From positions 2,738,501 through 2,802,500 of the forward strand of contig NZ_CP071527.1 in assembly GCF_023921225.1 (NCBI RefSeq): DNA of 64,000 nucleotides, written 5' to 3'. The notes beneath the pieces were generated by a model. It was not told where the DNA came from. It saw only the letters and a list, made by a program, of their open reading frames with translations, and ran no database searches. The position numbers and the translations under genes were made by a program. Positions 37,397 through 46,430 of this stretch are shown here, piece by piece. Within the stretch, counting starts at the first letter, position 1; each line of letters opens with the position of its first letter. The stretch is from Legionella lytica (GTDB lineage: Bacteria; Pseudomonadota; Gammaproteobacteria; Legionellales; Legionellaceae).

Positions 37397-38915
37397 TCAA
37401 GGAAGCAGTCGTGGGGATTTTCGCACAGTTTATCAAGGAAAATCTGTAGATGATCTCATCATTGAATACATGGAACAACATGCGATTCCTGGAATGTCCC
37501 TTGCCATTGTGCAGGCTCCATATATTACGCGGGTCGTTGGCTATGGATTAGCAGATACCCAATCTAAACGCTTGGTTTCAACCCGTACTCTGTTTAATAT
37601 TGGACAAATAACTACTGCATTTACGGCAGTAGCGATTATGCAGCTCCAAGAAGACGGAAAATTACACTTGGATGATTCCATAATAGGTTATCTACCATCC
37701 TCGGTACCACAAGCATGGGAAAAAACCAGTATTCGCCATTTACTAACACACAGTTCCGGAATACCTGATTACACCGTCTGCGAAGGCTTTTCTTACCACC
37801 AGCAATACCCTGCTGCAGAGATTATTAACTTTATTAAAGAACAGGCGTTATTATTCCCATCAGGAACTGAAACCCAAACTAGTGCCTCTAATTTTTATCT
37901 ACTCGGACTCATTGTAGAACAAGCCAGTGGTATGAGTTATGAAGCTCATGTGACTAAAAATCAAATAGAACGTATGGGTTTACAACGAACCGTTTTTATC
38001 AATAGCTTATCATCTGTGGAAAATGAAATGGGCAATGGTACAAACCCATTTAAACATAGCGAATTTTTAAAAAATCCAATTTTTGTTGATCCTACAGAAC
38101 ATGCCATTGGATATTCAGCGGACAATGCAACCGCTCGCGAAGTAACCTGGAGCTCTTCTTTTGCCAATAGCGGCATCCTCGCATCTGCCGAAGATATTAG
38201 CATTTGGGATATTGGTCTTGCGGGTGGCATTCTCATTAAAAATGTTGAAAATAGAAACTTCTTATATCAAAGCCCTCTGTTAGATAATCAACAAAAAATT
38301 TCTGGAAATGCAGGTTGGTCGTTTCCAGGCCACCCTGGACTGATGCACATTAAGGGAAATATTTCCGGGTTTTCCGCTTTTTTGAGCCGTTTTACCGCAG
38401 CAAATGAATTAGTCTGCGTGACACTTTTAGCCAATAAAGAAAACTTAGCGGATCTAGATATTTTAGCCCGTAAAATTGCTGCAGCCTTTGACATTAACTT
38501 AGCGGCAATGAATGGTGGTTTAAAGGCAGAAACATTACAAAGTCCCTATTCAGTACAACAGACTATTGAGCGATTAAGCTCTATAGTAACCAAACAAGGG
38601 GGTAAAGTTTTTGCCCATATCGATCACAGTGCCGAAGCCCGTAAAGTCAATCAATCCTTATTACCTACCGAGGTTCTTATTATAGGAAATCCCGCGAAAG
38701 GAACTGCCTTAATGCAAGAAAATCCGGCCATCGCTCTAGATCTGCCGTTAAGGATCATGGTTACCGAGGATCAAAATGGCGAAGTTTGGCTAAGCTTTGC
38801 TGATCCAATAAAATTACAAGAGGAATATCATTTGAATGGCAATGAAGCGAAACAAATAGCCCTCGCCTTACGCAATTTATGTGAAAAAGCGGTTTCAATT
38901 CAAAGTAAATTTTAG
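37389..38915 (+). CDS. Serine-hydrolase (class C beta-lactamase) fold protein lacking catalytic residues
   Basis: About 508 aa from the ATG at 37389 (AAGGAG 6 nt upstream). The fold is recognisable: GMSLAIVQ, YGLAD, TLFNIG...TAFTAVAIMQLQEDGKLHLDD, IRHLLTHSSGIPDY and NFYLLGLIVEQASGMSY. The SxxK motif that should follow FNIG reads Q73-I-T-T76, so both nucleophile Ser and Lys are gone. The Y-x-N motif reads A166-S-N, and the third motif reads HIKGNISGF. It is therefore likely a pseudoenzyme, perhaps peptide-binding or regulatory. No signal peptide is visible; the partner is a coupled membrane protein. Confidence 0.82.
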   Translation: MVSQGSSRGDFRTVYQGKSVDDLIIEYMEQHAIPGMSLAIVQAPYITRVVGYGLADTQSKRLVSTRTLFNIGQITTAFTAVAIMQLQEDGKLHLDDSIIGYLPSSVPQAWEKTSIRHLLTHSSGIPDYTVCEGFSYHQQYPAAEIINFIKEQALLFPSGTETQTSASNFYLLGLIVEQASGMSYEAHVTKNQIERMGLQRTVFINSLSSVENEMGNGTNPFKHSEFLKNPIFVDPTEHAIGYSADNATAREVTWSSSFANSGILASAEDISIWDIGLAGGILIKNVENRNFLYQSPLLDNQQKISGNAGWSFPGHPGLMHIKGNISGFSAFLSRFTAANELVCVTLLANKENLADLDILARKIAAAFDINLAAMNGGLKAETLQSPYSVQQTIERLSSIVTKQGGKVFAHIDHSAEARKVNQSLLPTEVLIIGNPAKGTALMQENPAIALDLPLRIMVTEDQNGEVWLSFADPIKLQEEYHLNGNEAKQIALALRNLCEKAVSIQSKF

Positions 38916-38921
38916 CAATTA

Positions 38922-38972
38922 TTGCATGCTTAATAGAAATCTCCGAAAATGAGATTTCTATTAAGCATGCAA
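38922..38972. repeat. 22-bp perfect inverted repeat
   Basis: Arms 38922-38943 and 38951-38972 are exactly complementary (core GCATGCTTAATAGAAATCTC) around a 7-nt loop CGAAAAT. It begins 7 bp after the serine-hydrolase-like stop and ends just before the ribosome site AAGGA of the next gene. There is no T run, so it may be a processing site or operator and not a terminator. Confidence 0.8.
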
Positions 38973-38986
38973 CTAAGGAACGAACA

Positions 38987-39274
38987 ATGGCCAATATCCT
39001 GTGCATCGCACAATTTATCTCCAAACCAGGCAGGGAAGAGGAGCTATATAAAGCACTATTAACCCTGCTGGAGCCAACTCGAGCAGAGCCTGGATGCATC
39101 AGCTACAATCTGCATCAAAATGTGGAAAATTCAAGTATATTCACGATGACCGAATGCTTTGAATCCAAAGAAGCATTTGATTTCCATTCAACCCAGCCTT
39201 ATTTGCAATATTTCAGAGAACAAGCAAAAAACGCGATTGAATCGGTGTCCTTAACGCTGGGTACAAAACTGTAG
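38987..39274 (+). CDS. Antibiotic biosynthesis monooxygenase (ABM) family protein
   Basis: A 95-residue ferredoxin-like fold protein of the ABM/YgiN type, usually dimeric, acting as a cofactor-free monooxygenase on quinols or other aromatics. Typical stretches are ILCIAQFISKPGREEELYKAL, TRAEPGCISYNLHQ and TMTECFESKEAFDFHSTQPYL, the last with the family histidine. AAGGA precedes the ATG. The substrate cannot be told. Confidence 0.88.
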   Translation: MANILCIAQFISKPGREEELYKALLTLLEPTRAEPGCISYNLHQNVENSSIFTMTECFESKEAFDFHSTQPYLQYFREQAKNAIESVSLTLGTKL

Positions 39275-39279
39275 CCATT

Positions 39280-39355
39280 GTAGATTGGCCCCCTGGCCCA
39301 CCAATACCTCTATCAAACGAGAACTCGATGTTGGACCACGGGCCAACCTGCAGAT
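39280..39355. repeat. Palindromic interspersed repeat, family A copy 2
   Basis: The left arm starts GTAGATTGGCCCCCTGGCCC. The right arm, on the opposite strand, reads GATCTGCAGGTTGGCCCGTG, then GTCCAACATCGAG. It begins 5 bp after the ABM stop codon. Confidence 0.7.
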
Positions 39356-39417
39356 CAGTGTAATAATGAGGCCCCTTCCTCCTGAATAAATACATCCCTT
39401 TTTTTTCCAAAAATTAA

Positions 39418-40650
39418 TTGGTACACTCTAGCGAAAATAGCCCTCTGTCGGATATAAAATTGACTCTCGATGCAAATAAATCTGATGCTCTTGATGCGCA
39501 CATGGATGCGTTTTTAACCAAGGAAAAAGTGGTTGTCATTATTCCGACATACAACGAAGCCTCGGTCATTGAAACCACCATAGAACAAGTCTTTGCGGCA
39601 ACCAGTTCTATTCCTAATTATGAGCTACACATATTAATATTTGATAGCGCCTCTACTGATAACACCCAAATCATTGTTCAGTCACTACAAACGCGCTACC
39701 CAAGATTGCATTTATGTTCCGAATCAGCCAAATCAGGACTAGGCTCTGCTTACTTGCAAGCGATGAACTATGCACTCAATGAAATGAATGCAGATATTGT
39801 CTTCGAATTTGATGCTGATTTATCTCACCAACCTAAGTATATTGGCCCTATTTTAGAACAATTAGAACACTGCGATTGTGTTGTGGGCAGTCGCTATGTC
39901 CCAGGTGGAAGTATTCCTAAAGACTGGGCTTTTCATCGTAAATTATTTTCCGTTTTAGGTAACTACATTGCCAGAGTAGTACTTACGCCTAAATATAAAG
40001 ATTTTACTAGCGGCTTTCGTGCAACACGCCGTCAGCACTTATTAAAAATCCTTCCGCAACGATTTTTAACCAATCATTATGCTTATAAATTACAGTTACT
40101 ATGGTTACTTCACAAAAATAAAGCGCAAATCCGCGAGTTTCCCATTGAATTTATTGATAGGGATTTAGGAGACAGTAAACTACCTAAAAATAGCATTTCT
40201 GACTCTTTACGGGTTGTATTTACCCTTCGCTATTACGAACTCAGGCGCTATTTAAAAATGTGTCTAGTGGGATCTATGGGCATGGTTGTGCAATTTGGAA
40301 TTTATAATCTATTGCGTAATTACCTACATCTTTCACCATTTAGTGCCTCACAGCTTGCCGTATTTGCAGCCATTATTAATAACTTTATTTTGAATAATAA
40401 AATTACTTTTCGCGCACGCTACTCCGTTTCGCGTGCACTAAAAATGCAACGGCTAGCCCTTTTTTCAATTTATTCGATTAGTATCATTTACCTACAAAGC
40501 TATTGGCTACGCTTAGGCGTCCTCTGTTTTGGTGATGGAGCACTGCAAGAAAATATAATTATGGGGGTTGGTATTGGTTTAATGTCCCTTTTAAATTATT
40601 TCACATATTCTCGCCATATCTGGGGAGACAAGCTTGCACTTAATAATTAG
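39418..40650 (+). CDS. Polyprenyl-phosphate glycosyltransferase (GT2) fused to GtrA domain
   Basis: The N-terminal half is a family 2 glycosyltransferase of the dolichol-phosphate mannose synthase type: VVIIPTYNEA, FDSASTDNT, SGLGSAYLQAMNYAL, the metal site FEFDADLSHQP, and GSRYVPGG. The C-terminal 130 residues are a GtrA-like four-helix membrane domain (KMCLVGSMGMVVQFGIYNLL to LLNYFTYSRHIWGDK), a probable flippase partner. It should load a sugar onto a lipid phosphate carrier. The frame opens at a TTG at 39418 with no evident ribosome site; the next ATG (39502) also lacks one, so the start is uncertain. It lies 17 bp before a matching PMT-type transferase. Confidence 0.9.
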   Translation: MVHSSENSPLSDIKLTLDANKSDALDAHMDAFLTKEKVVVIIPTYNEASVIETTIEQVFAATSSIPNYELHILIFDSASTDNTQIIVQSLQTRYPRLHLCSESAKSGLGSAYLQAMNYALNEMNADIVFEFDADLSHQPKYIGPILEQLEHCDCVVGSRYVPGGSIPKDWAFHRKLFSVLGNYIARVVLTPKYKDFTSGFRATRRQHLLKILPQRFLTNHYAYKLQLLWLLHKNKAQIREFPIEFIDRDLGDSKLPKNSISDSLRVVFTLRYYELRRYLKMCLVGSMGMVVQFGIYNLLRNYLHLSPFSASQLAVFAAIINNFILNNKITFRARYSVSRALKMQRLALFSIYSISIIYLQSYWLRLGVLCFGDGALQENIIMGVGIGLMSLLNYFTYSRHIWGDKLALNN

Positions 40651-40667
40651 AGGCGGCAGCTAATTCC

Positions 40668-42071
40668 ATGACCGATAAACATGCTACCTGGCTTCTTATT
40701 GCACTCTACTTTGTGGTGCTATTAGGATTGGCCCCTATCAATTTATTATCATTTGATACCTATTATTATTGGGAATGGAGTCGCCATCTCGCCTTATCTT
40801 ATTACGATGGCTCCCCGATGATCGCCTATCTCATCAAACTATCCACCTTAGCTTTCGGCCAGACACTTTTTGCATTGAGCCTCGTAGGCATTGCGATTAC
40901 CGCACTGACCAGCTGGATTATCTATAAAACTGCGCGTTTTTTCTTATCAAAAGAGGCCAGCTATATTGCCACACTATCTTGGCTATTTTCCCCACTAGTC
41001 ACACTGGATATATTAAAACAAACTACCTATGACACTCCACTAACCTTATTTTGGGCCCTAACCCTTTATTACACGGTAAAATTCTTAAAAACAAACAACC
41101 ATAAAGAACTCTATCTGATAGGAGCTAGCGCCGGCTTAATGATGCTTTCAAAATATTCAGGCATCGTATTAATCTTTTCCCTACTCATCTTCTTAATTTC
41201 CAGCCCCTATCGCTCGATTTTTAAAAACAAACACTTTTACTTAGCCTTATTACTATCCATCGCTATATTTAGTCCCGTCATTATTTGGAATTACCAAAAC
41301 CAATGGCAATCGTTTATTTATCAACTCACCACCCATCAGCTCAAAACAGAGGTTAATCCATTCGTTAATGCAGGCAAAACCTTCCTCACCCAATTTCTTC
41401 CTTGTTTAAATGTGATGCTTCTTCTTCCATTTTTATGGGGAACAAAAAAATTGGATGCTAATAATGAGTTAATCGTAAAATTATGTCGGATTGTAAGCAT
41501 TACCTTTCTGTGTTTTTATTTATACACAGCAAGTAAAGCAGAAATTCGCGAATATTGGCTAGCACCGTACCTAATCAGCAGCGCCTTATTGCTAGGATAT
41601 TGTTTTGAAATTTTTCCCTATCGTAAATTAGCCAGTGCGTTGATTGGAGTCTATGCCCTAATAAGCTTTTTTATTGTTATCGATAATACGCATACTTATC
41701 CTATCGTTAAAGCGAAAAAGCTTATTCCTTATCACCTAATCCAACAATTCAACGAGGATTATCCTCAACTAACTAGTCCTGTTTTGACTTCAGGTTGGTT
41801 TGCCGCCCGCATGTTATTTTTCCTTAAAAATAATCCCCCGGTTTATACCTTAGGTTGCGACACACAACAAAATCAATATGCTGAATGGAGTGCCGCGATT
41901 AATAAAAAAATTAGCGACAAAACCTTAAAGGAGGCCTTATATATTGATATTTATGACCGTAGTGCGTGTTTAGCGCAACATTTTACTCAATGCGAAAGAA
42001 TACCTACACGAACCTATGCACTCAAACATAATGAGCATGAGCTTTATGTTTACCGTTGTATTAATCCCTGA
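40668..42071 (+). CDS. PMT/ArnT-like membrane glycosyltransferase
   Basis: A 467-residue GT-C enzyme with many helices. The first large loop has the acidic pair and YYYWEWSRHLALSYYDGSPMIAYLI, the PMT_2 equivalent of the ArnT active-site loop, then a TYDTPLTLFWALTLYYTVKFL helix. The C-terminal soluble part has several cysteines. With the upstream GT2-GtrA protein it forms a complete route: charge the lipid carrier, flip it, transfer the sugar on the periplasmic side. The acceptor (lipid A, LPS or protein) is unknown. Confidence 0.87.
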   Translation: MTDKHATWLLIALYFVVLLGLAPINLLSFDTYYYWEWSRHLALSYYDGSPMIAYLIKLSTLAFGQTLFALSLVGIAITALTSWIIYKTARFFLSKEASYIATLSWLFSPLVTLDILKQTTYDTPLTLFWALTLYYTVKFLKTNNHKELYLIGASAGLMMLSKYSGIVLIFSLLIFLISSPYRSIFKNKHFYLALLLSIAIFSPVIIWNYQNQWQSFIYQLTTHQLKTEVNPFVNAGKTFLTQFLPCLNVMLLLPFLWGTKKLDANNELIVKLCRIVSITFLCFYLYTASKAEIREYWLAPYLISSALLLGYCFEIFPYRKLASALIGVYALISFFIVIDNTHTYPIVKAKKLIPYHLIQQFNEDYPQLTSPVLTSGWFAARMLFFLKNNPPVYTLGCDTQQNQYAEWSAAINKKISDKTLKEALYIDIYDRSACLAQHFTQCERIPTRTYALKHNEHELYVYRCINP

Positions 42072-42146
42072 CCTGGCATCGAAGTGTGAATGCTTATATA
42101 ACTTACAGAGACTCAAATTATCGCGCCTTAACCAGGCACCAACCTA

Positions 42147-44999
42147 TTAAAGGAACGAGTTTAATTTTCGCTCTTCTGTATTTTGATTGGGAGATGACGC
42201 CTTAATTTCTTTTATAAATTGATTCAATAATAGATAGAGACTATTATTTTTTGCACTGGACTCAACAAAACCAGGTATTAATCCAATCGTTTTTGTTCTC
42301 GACACAATACCCTCCTTAATGCTCTCAAATAGCGTTATGAGTTCATCTGAAGATCTACCGGGATCGCTACTCAATTGCTCAATCAAATCATCAACCCGTT
42401 TGGCGATAAATTCATGTTCCAAACAATAGCTCTTCAATCGCTCAATAAATAAACTTATGTTTTCTGGTAATTCTGGTTTTTTTGATTGCTCGACTGCATA
42501 CTCAGGAGCAAACACCGCCAAAAGCTCGAGGAATTCTTGTAACTCTTGCTCCGCTTGCTTCAATATTAAATGGAAACGGCTGCTTGGCGAAGAATAGAAA
42601 GAAAAAGAATGAACTGCGCTGTATCCAGAACGGATTTTTGTTCCTTCTCGTTGAAAACATTCTATAAGTTCAGCTAATGATGTCTGGGGATTACGAAGTT
42701 TTTTTAATAAATTATTAATAGCCTCTAGATGCTGTTCGTTACAGCATTCATAAGTATATTCCTCCAACTCCTTTATAAGAGATGAAATTTTTTGCATTTT
42801 CGATTGCATTAATTCATCAGAAGAATCCACAAATGAAATGCCATCCAGTTGGTTTAGCACTAGTGACTTCTCTTCTTTGTTTAAATTAGAAGCTATATCT
42901 TGGAATTCCATAAATGAGCCAATAAATACACTGAAATTAACCGCAGAAAGAGCTTGTCGTCTAGATGTAAAGGGAAGAAGCTCAAACCACTGACAAAATA
43001 ATTCTTTATGATTAATTAAATGAGCAAATCCACCTAAAATTTCACTCCTATCATCTAAGTGTTCAAATAACATAAGTAAATGCTCGCTATCCCTGACCCA
43101 CATTGTTAGGGAGCCTTTGCAATGCTCGAGGATAGCCTGATGCATTAAAAATTTATCTTTCCATTGCTGCAAAAATTTTAGCAGCCCACCAAAAGATAAG
43201 AGGACTTGGCTATGCTCGCAATACCGCTTAAGAAAATAAAGTTTGCTCGTCGTATCCCAATGTTGCTCCCACCTTACATAGGTATGAGGATTAAACCAGT
43301 GACTTAATTGTTCAAAAAGACCATCAATTATCAATTGTTGATGTCCTTTAATTCGATATGTAAAGAGCTGCGCAAAATCAAAGCCCTTAAATAGTTCATG
43401 GAGTCTGGGTTGTAAATAAGTAAACAGAGCTGCAAGCTGATTCGCATTTAACAAAGTCATCACCAATAGACTTTGCTCAGCAGATTGGACTCCATCACCC
43501 AAACAATTTAAGTAGGATTGATCAAAATTAGCCTGCAAGGTTGGCCTTAATGCATTGTAAATCGCAAAATAGTATTCCATGTTTTCACGGATAAGTTTAT
43601 TAAGCTCCTCAGAACGAGCCTGGATAATAATTTGCTGATTTTCTGCAGAAAAGTAACGTAACACCTCATGTATTTCTTGCACATCAAAATCAAGCTGACC
43701 TAATCGCGTATGGATACAGCTCACCACGGCCGCAAATAATTTGGGATTTATAAGTATTAACGGCAGTAAATCATCCATCTGCTGAACTTCTGGAGCGATT
43801 AGTTGAGCAAGAGACTGTACTGAATAACCTGAAAATGTCATTAATACGACCACCTGACTCCACAACTTACTATCATCTTGCCCAAGACTTTGAGCACGTA
43901 TTGTTAAAGCCTCTAACGCTTCATCACGTAATCTCTTTAAATTGGGGAGCGCTTGAACTTCATCCAGCCCATTAATCTGAATCGCATACAACTCTTTATG
44001 CTGGGTTAAATATTCATCAAGTGACTCTGAAATTTGCTGTGCACAAGGAAAAATATCTGCTTCATCGTGCAGACGTACTTCCTCATCAGTCAGCTCACAT
44101 CCTAAACATCGTGCAAAAAGGGTTAAAAAATAGCATTCTAAAGACGCATTAGCATAACCATAATGCTGCAACGTCAAAGGTGCTACTTGTGCTTTAATAT
44201 TTTCAGGCAAGGCTCTCCATAGAGTATAAAAATTATGAATGGGAGTAGCGAGTACCTCATTATCCGCAACAAGCTCTGTTCCAGCATCACCCACGGCCCC
44301 CCGTTTCAAGTCCTGAATCAGTTTTCTAATAGCAAAGCCAATGCTCTGATCATCAAATTGCCGGTTATGGCTTTCTCTTAACGCCCGCATGTATCGAAAA
44401 CTAGCCTCCCCACCTATTTGTTCTAGAGTCAAAAAATCATGTCCCCCTAATTTGTAGCGAAGCGTTGTTAAATGCTCCTGAAAATCAGGAAAAAGTACAT
44501 TAGTATTCACCTCAGCACTATTAAAAATTTCTGCTACTGGAATTAACTTCGTCTGAGTTTGATCTAAAGCATAAAACTCAAGAGGAAAATGCCCATCCTC
44601 TTCTGTATCTTCTTTAAATGAAAACATCAAAGGTCGGCATAATTGCTCAACGGATGGCATTAAAATCGCCCAGACCGATTCATCAGGCTTTGCAATGGCC
44701 TCTGCAACTTTAAGACAAAGCTGATTAATGGGTAAAAAAGGATGGTTCAAATAGGCAATACTGCTGTTTTCTCCTAATAAAGCTCCTCGCTCACTTAAAT
44801 ACCCTCTAATGCGCTCTTCGAGCTTTTCTAGATCCGTTTCAAAATTAAATTGCTCAGCCAAATTCTTAAAAAAATCAAAGCCAGCTTTAGTTTCTAACCT
44901 CATCCAATATGTTTCTTTTTCAATTAAAGAGGATGAAAAAACAAGGGGTAACTTTTGGCATTCATCAATAAGTTGAAGCAACTGAGCTTTTGATAACAT
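42147..44999 (-). CDS. Very large helical protein, effector candidate
   Basis: 950 residues without a recognised domain. The protein is helical throughout and rich in Leu, Glu and Gln, with repeated Leu/Phe patterns (for example LTLLNANQLAALFTYLQPRL-like, ILEHCKGSLTMWVRDSEHLL, FCQWFELLPFTSRRQALSAV) that look like an alpha-solenoid. A stronger coiled coil lies near 745-775. No signal peptide or membrane segments. A good ribosome site (GGAGAGG) precedes the ATG. Such solitary giant proteins in Legionella are often Dot/Icm substrates; no direct evidence here. Confidence 0.78.
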   Translation of the reverse strand: MLSKAQLLQLIDECQKLPLVFSSSLIEKETYWMRLETKAGFDFFKNLAEQFNFETDLEKLEERIRGYLSERGALLGENSSIAYLNHPFLPINQLCLKVAEAIAKPDESVWAILMPSVEQLCRPLMFSFKEDTEEDGHFPLEFYALDQTQTKLIPVAEIFNSAEVNTNVLFPDFQEHLTTLRYKLGGHDFLTLEQIGGEASFRYMRALRESHNRQFDDQSIGFAIRKLIQDLKRGAVGDAGTELVADNEVLATPIHNFYTLWRALPENIKAQVAPLTLQHYGYANASLECYFLTLFARCLGCELTDEEVRLHDEADIFPCAQQISESLDEYLTQHKELYAIQINGLDEVQALPNLKRLRDEALEALTIRAQSLGQDDSKLWSQVVVLMTFSGYSVQSLAQLIAPEVQQMDDLLPLILINPKLFAAVVSCIHTRLGQLDFDVQEIHEVLRYFSAENQQIIIQARSEELNKLIRENMEYYFAIYNALRPTLQANFDQSYLNCLGDGVQSAEQSLLVMTLLNANQLAALFTYLQPRLHELFKGFDFAQLFTYRIKGHQQLIIDGLFEQLSHWFNPHTYVRWEQHWDTTSKLYFLKRYCEHSQVLLSFGGLLKFLQQWKDKFLMHQAILEHCKGSLTMWVRDSEHLLMLFEHLDDRSEILGGFAHLINHKELFCQWFELLPFTSRRQALSAVNFSVFIGSFMEFQDIASNLNKEEKSLVLNQLDGISFVDSSDELMQSKMQKISSLIKELEEYTYECCNEQHLEAINNLLKKLRNPQTSLAELIECFQREGTKIRSGYSAVHSFSFYSSPSSRFHLILKQAEQELQEFLELLAVFAPEYAVEQSKKPELPENISLFIERLKSYCLEHEFIAKRVDDLIEQLSSDPGRSSDELITLFESIKEGIVSRTKTIGLIPGFVESSAKNNSLYLLLNQFIKEIKASSPNQNTEERKLNSFL

Positions 45000-45115
45000 G
45001 AACCTCTCCTAAAAATGGAGGTCAATTATACCAGCATTTTGTCTATAAAATAAACAAACAGGGGTAAATACGATGAACATGAACCATGATTAGGTTGCGT
45101 TACATCAACGCAAGG

Positions 45116-46312
45116 TTATTTATTTTCCCAGGCAGCTAGAACCCAGCCAGCAATAGAACCTACCCCCAAAACCAACAGGATTGCTGCCAATGACCACTGC
45201 CCATAACCTTTAACCGCAGCAATAATGCCACTCGTTAATGCAGCAGTTAAATCTTGCAGGCTGGAATACAATGCAGCTACAGTGCCCGCCATATGTGGAA
45301 AAGGATTAAACGCCCCCGCAAAGGCATTAATAAAAGTAAAACCGGCCCCCATACAAAATATGGCAACTGGAAGTATAATGCTCCAGATCGTCGTGATACC
45401 GAAAAAGGCTAATCCCAACATACAAGCCCCACCGACCATCATAAGTAATGCCCCAATAAAGACCATGTAAGGGATACCTTTACGCATCACTAATTGGCTA
45501 TTAATAATGCCACTAAAACAAATACCTGCAGCAATAAAAATGGTTAATTGACCAAACTCCATAGGACTATATCCTAAAACATCCTGAAAGAAAAAAGGGG
45601 CAATGATTAGATAGGACACAATGCCCGCACAAGCAAAACAAGAACAGAGGGTATAGCCTAGAAATACTTTAGAGCGTAATAAAATAAAAAAATTTGCTCG
45701 CATTACCCTCAACTTTGTCGCATCGGGATTAAGATTTTTATTCGTTTCAGGCAGGGCCCACAACGCGAGCACCCAAATTACTAATCCAAAGCATAATAAA
45801 AATAAGAAATTAGCGCGCCACCCAAATCGCTCTTGAATGTATCCGCCTAAGATCGGTGAGGCAACGATAATAAAAACACTAACAATCCCAACATAAGACC
45901 CAATTTTTGCCAAAGTTTTTCCGGTAAATAAATCGCGGACTAAGGAGCGACCGACCGAACTGCAACAACCAATTCCAAACCCCTGTAAAAAACGCCCCAG
46001 AATCAACATCCAAACTGACGTAGCAAGAAAACAGCATAAACTACCTAAAATACTTAATCCAATCCCAAACATTAATGGTGGTTTGCGGCCAATTTTATCA
46101 GATAAAGGCCCATAAAATACATGAGAAATTCCTAGACCCAGCATAAATAACGACAACGTCATTTGGATTGCTGCCTCACTACTATTAAAAGCTTTGGTAA
46201 TCGCAGGTAGCGATGGAACGTATTGATCCGTGGTTGTTTGCATTAAAACCATGAGCAATAACACAACAAAAACTAAAAAAGGTGAGACTATCCGGCGATC
46301 GTGTTTGAGCAT
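45116..46312 (-). CDS. Bcr/CflA family multidrug efflux MFS transporter
   Basis: A 12-helix drug:proton antiporter of about 398 aa. Signature stretches are TDQYVPSLPAITKAFNSSEA after helix 1, motif A (GPLSDKIGRKPPLM), LGRFLQGFGIGCCSSVGRSLVRDLF and motif C-like ASPILGGYIQERFGWR. The ATG at 46312 (MLKHDRRIVSP) has AAGGA 8 nt upstream and is preferred over the frame opening at 46354. Substrates may include bicyclomycin, sulfonamides or amino acids by family analogy. Confidence 0.9.
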   Translation of the reverse strand: MLKHDRRIVSPFLVFVVLLLMVLMQTTTDQYVPSLPAITKAFNSSEAAIQMTLSLFMLGLGISHVFYGPLSDKIGRKPPLMFGIGLSILGSLCCFLATSVWMLILGRFLQGFGIGCCSSVGRSLVRDLFTGKTLAKIGSYVGIVSVFIIVASPILGGYIQERFGWRANFLFLLCFGLVIWVLALWALPETNKNLNPDATKLRVMRANFFILLRSKVFLGYTLCSCFACAGIVSYLIIAPFFFQDVLGYSPMEFGQLTIFIAAGICFSGIINSQLVMRKGIPYMVFIGALLMMVGGACMLGLAFFGITTIWSIILPVAIFCMGAGFTFINAFAGAFNPFPHMAGTVAALYSSLQDLTAALTSGIIAAVKGYGQWSLAAILLVLGVGSIAGWVLAAWENK

Positions 46313-46430
46313 TAAATGATCCTTGATGTTCATCAAGTCGCAATCAAAAATCACGACTGAAAGTCAAATTACATCATGCAAGAGAACAAAATAGCAAGAC
46401 AACTCGTACATAAAACAACAGGAACGCTAA

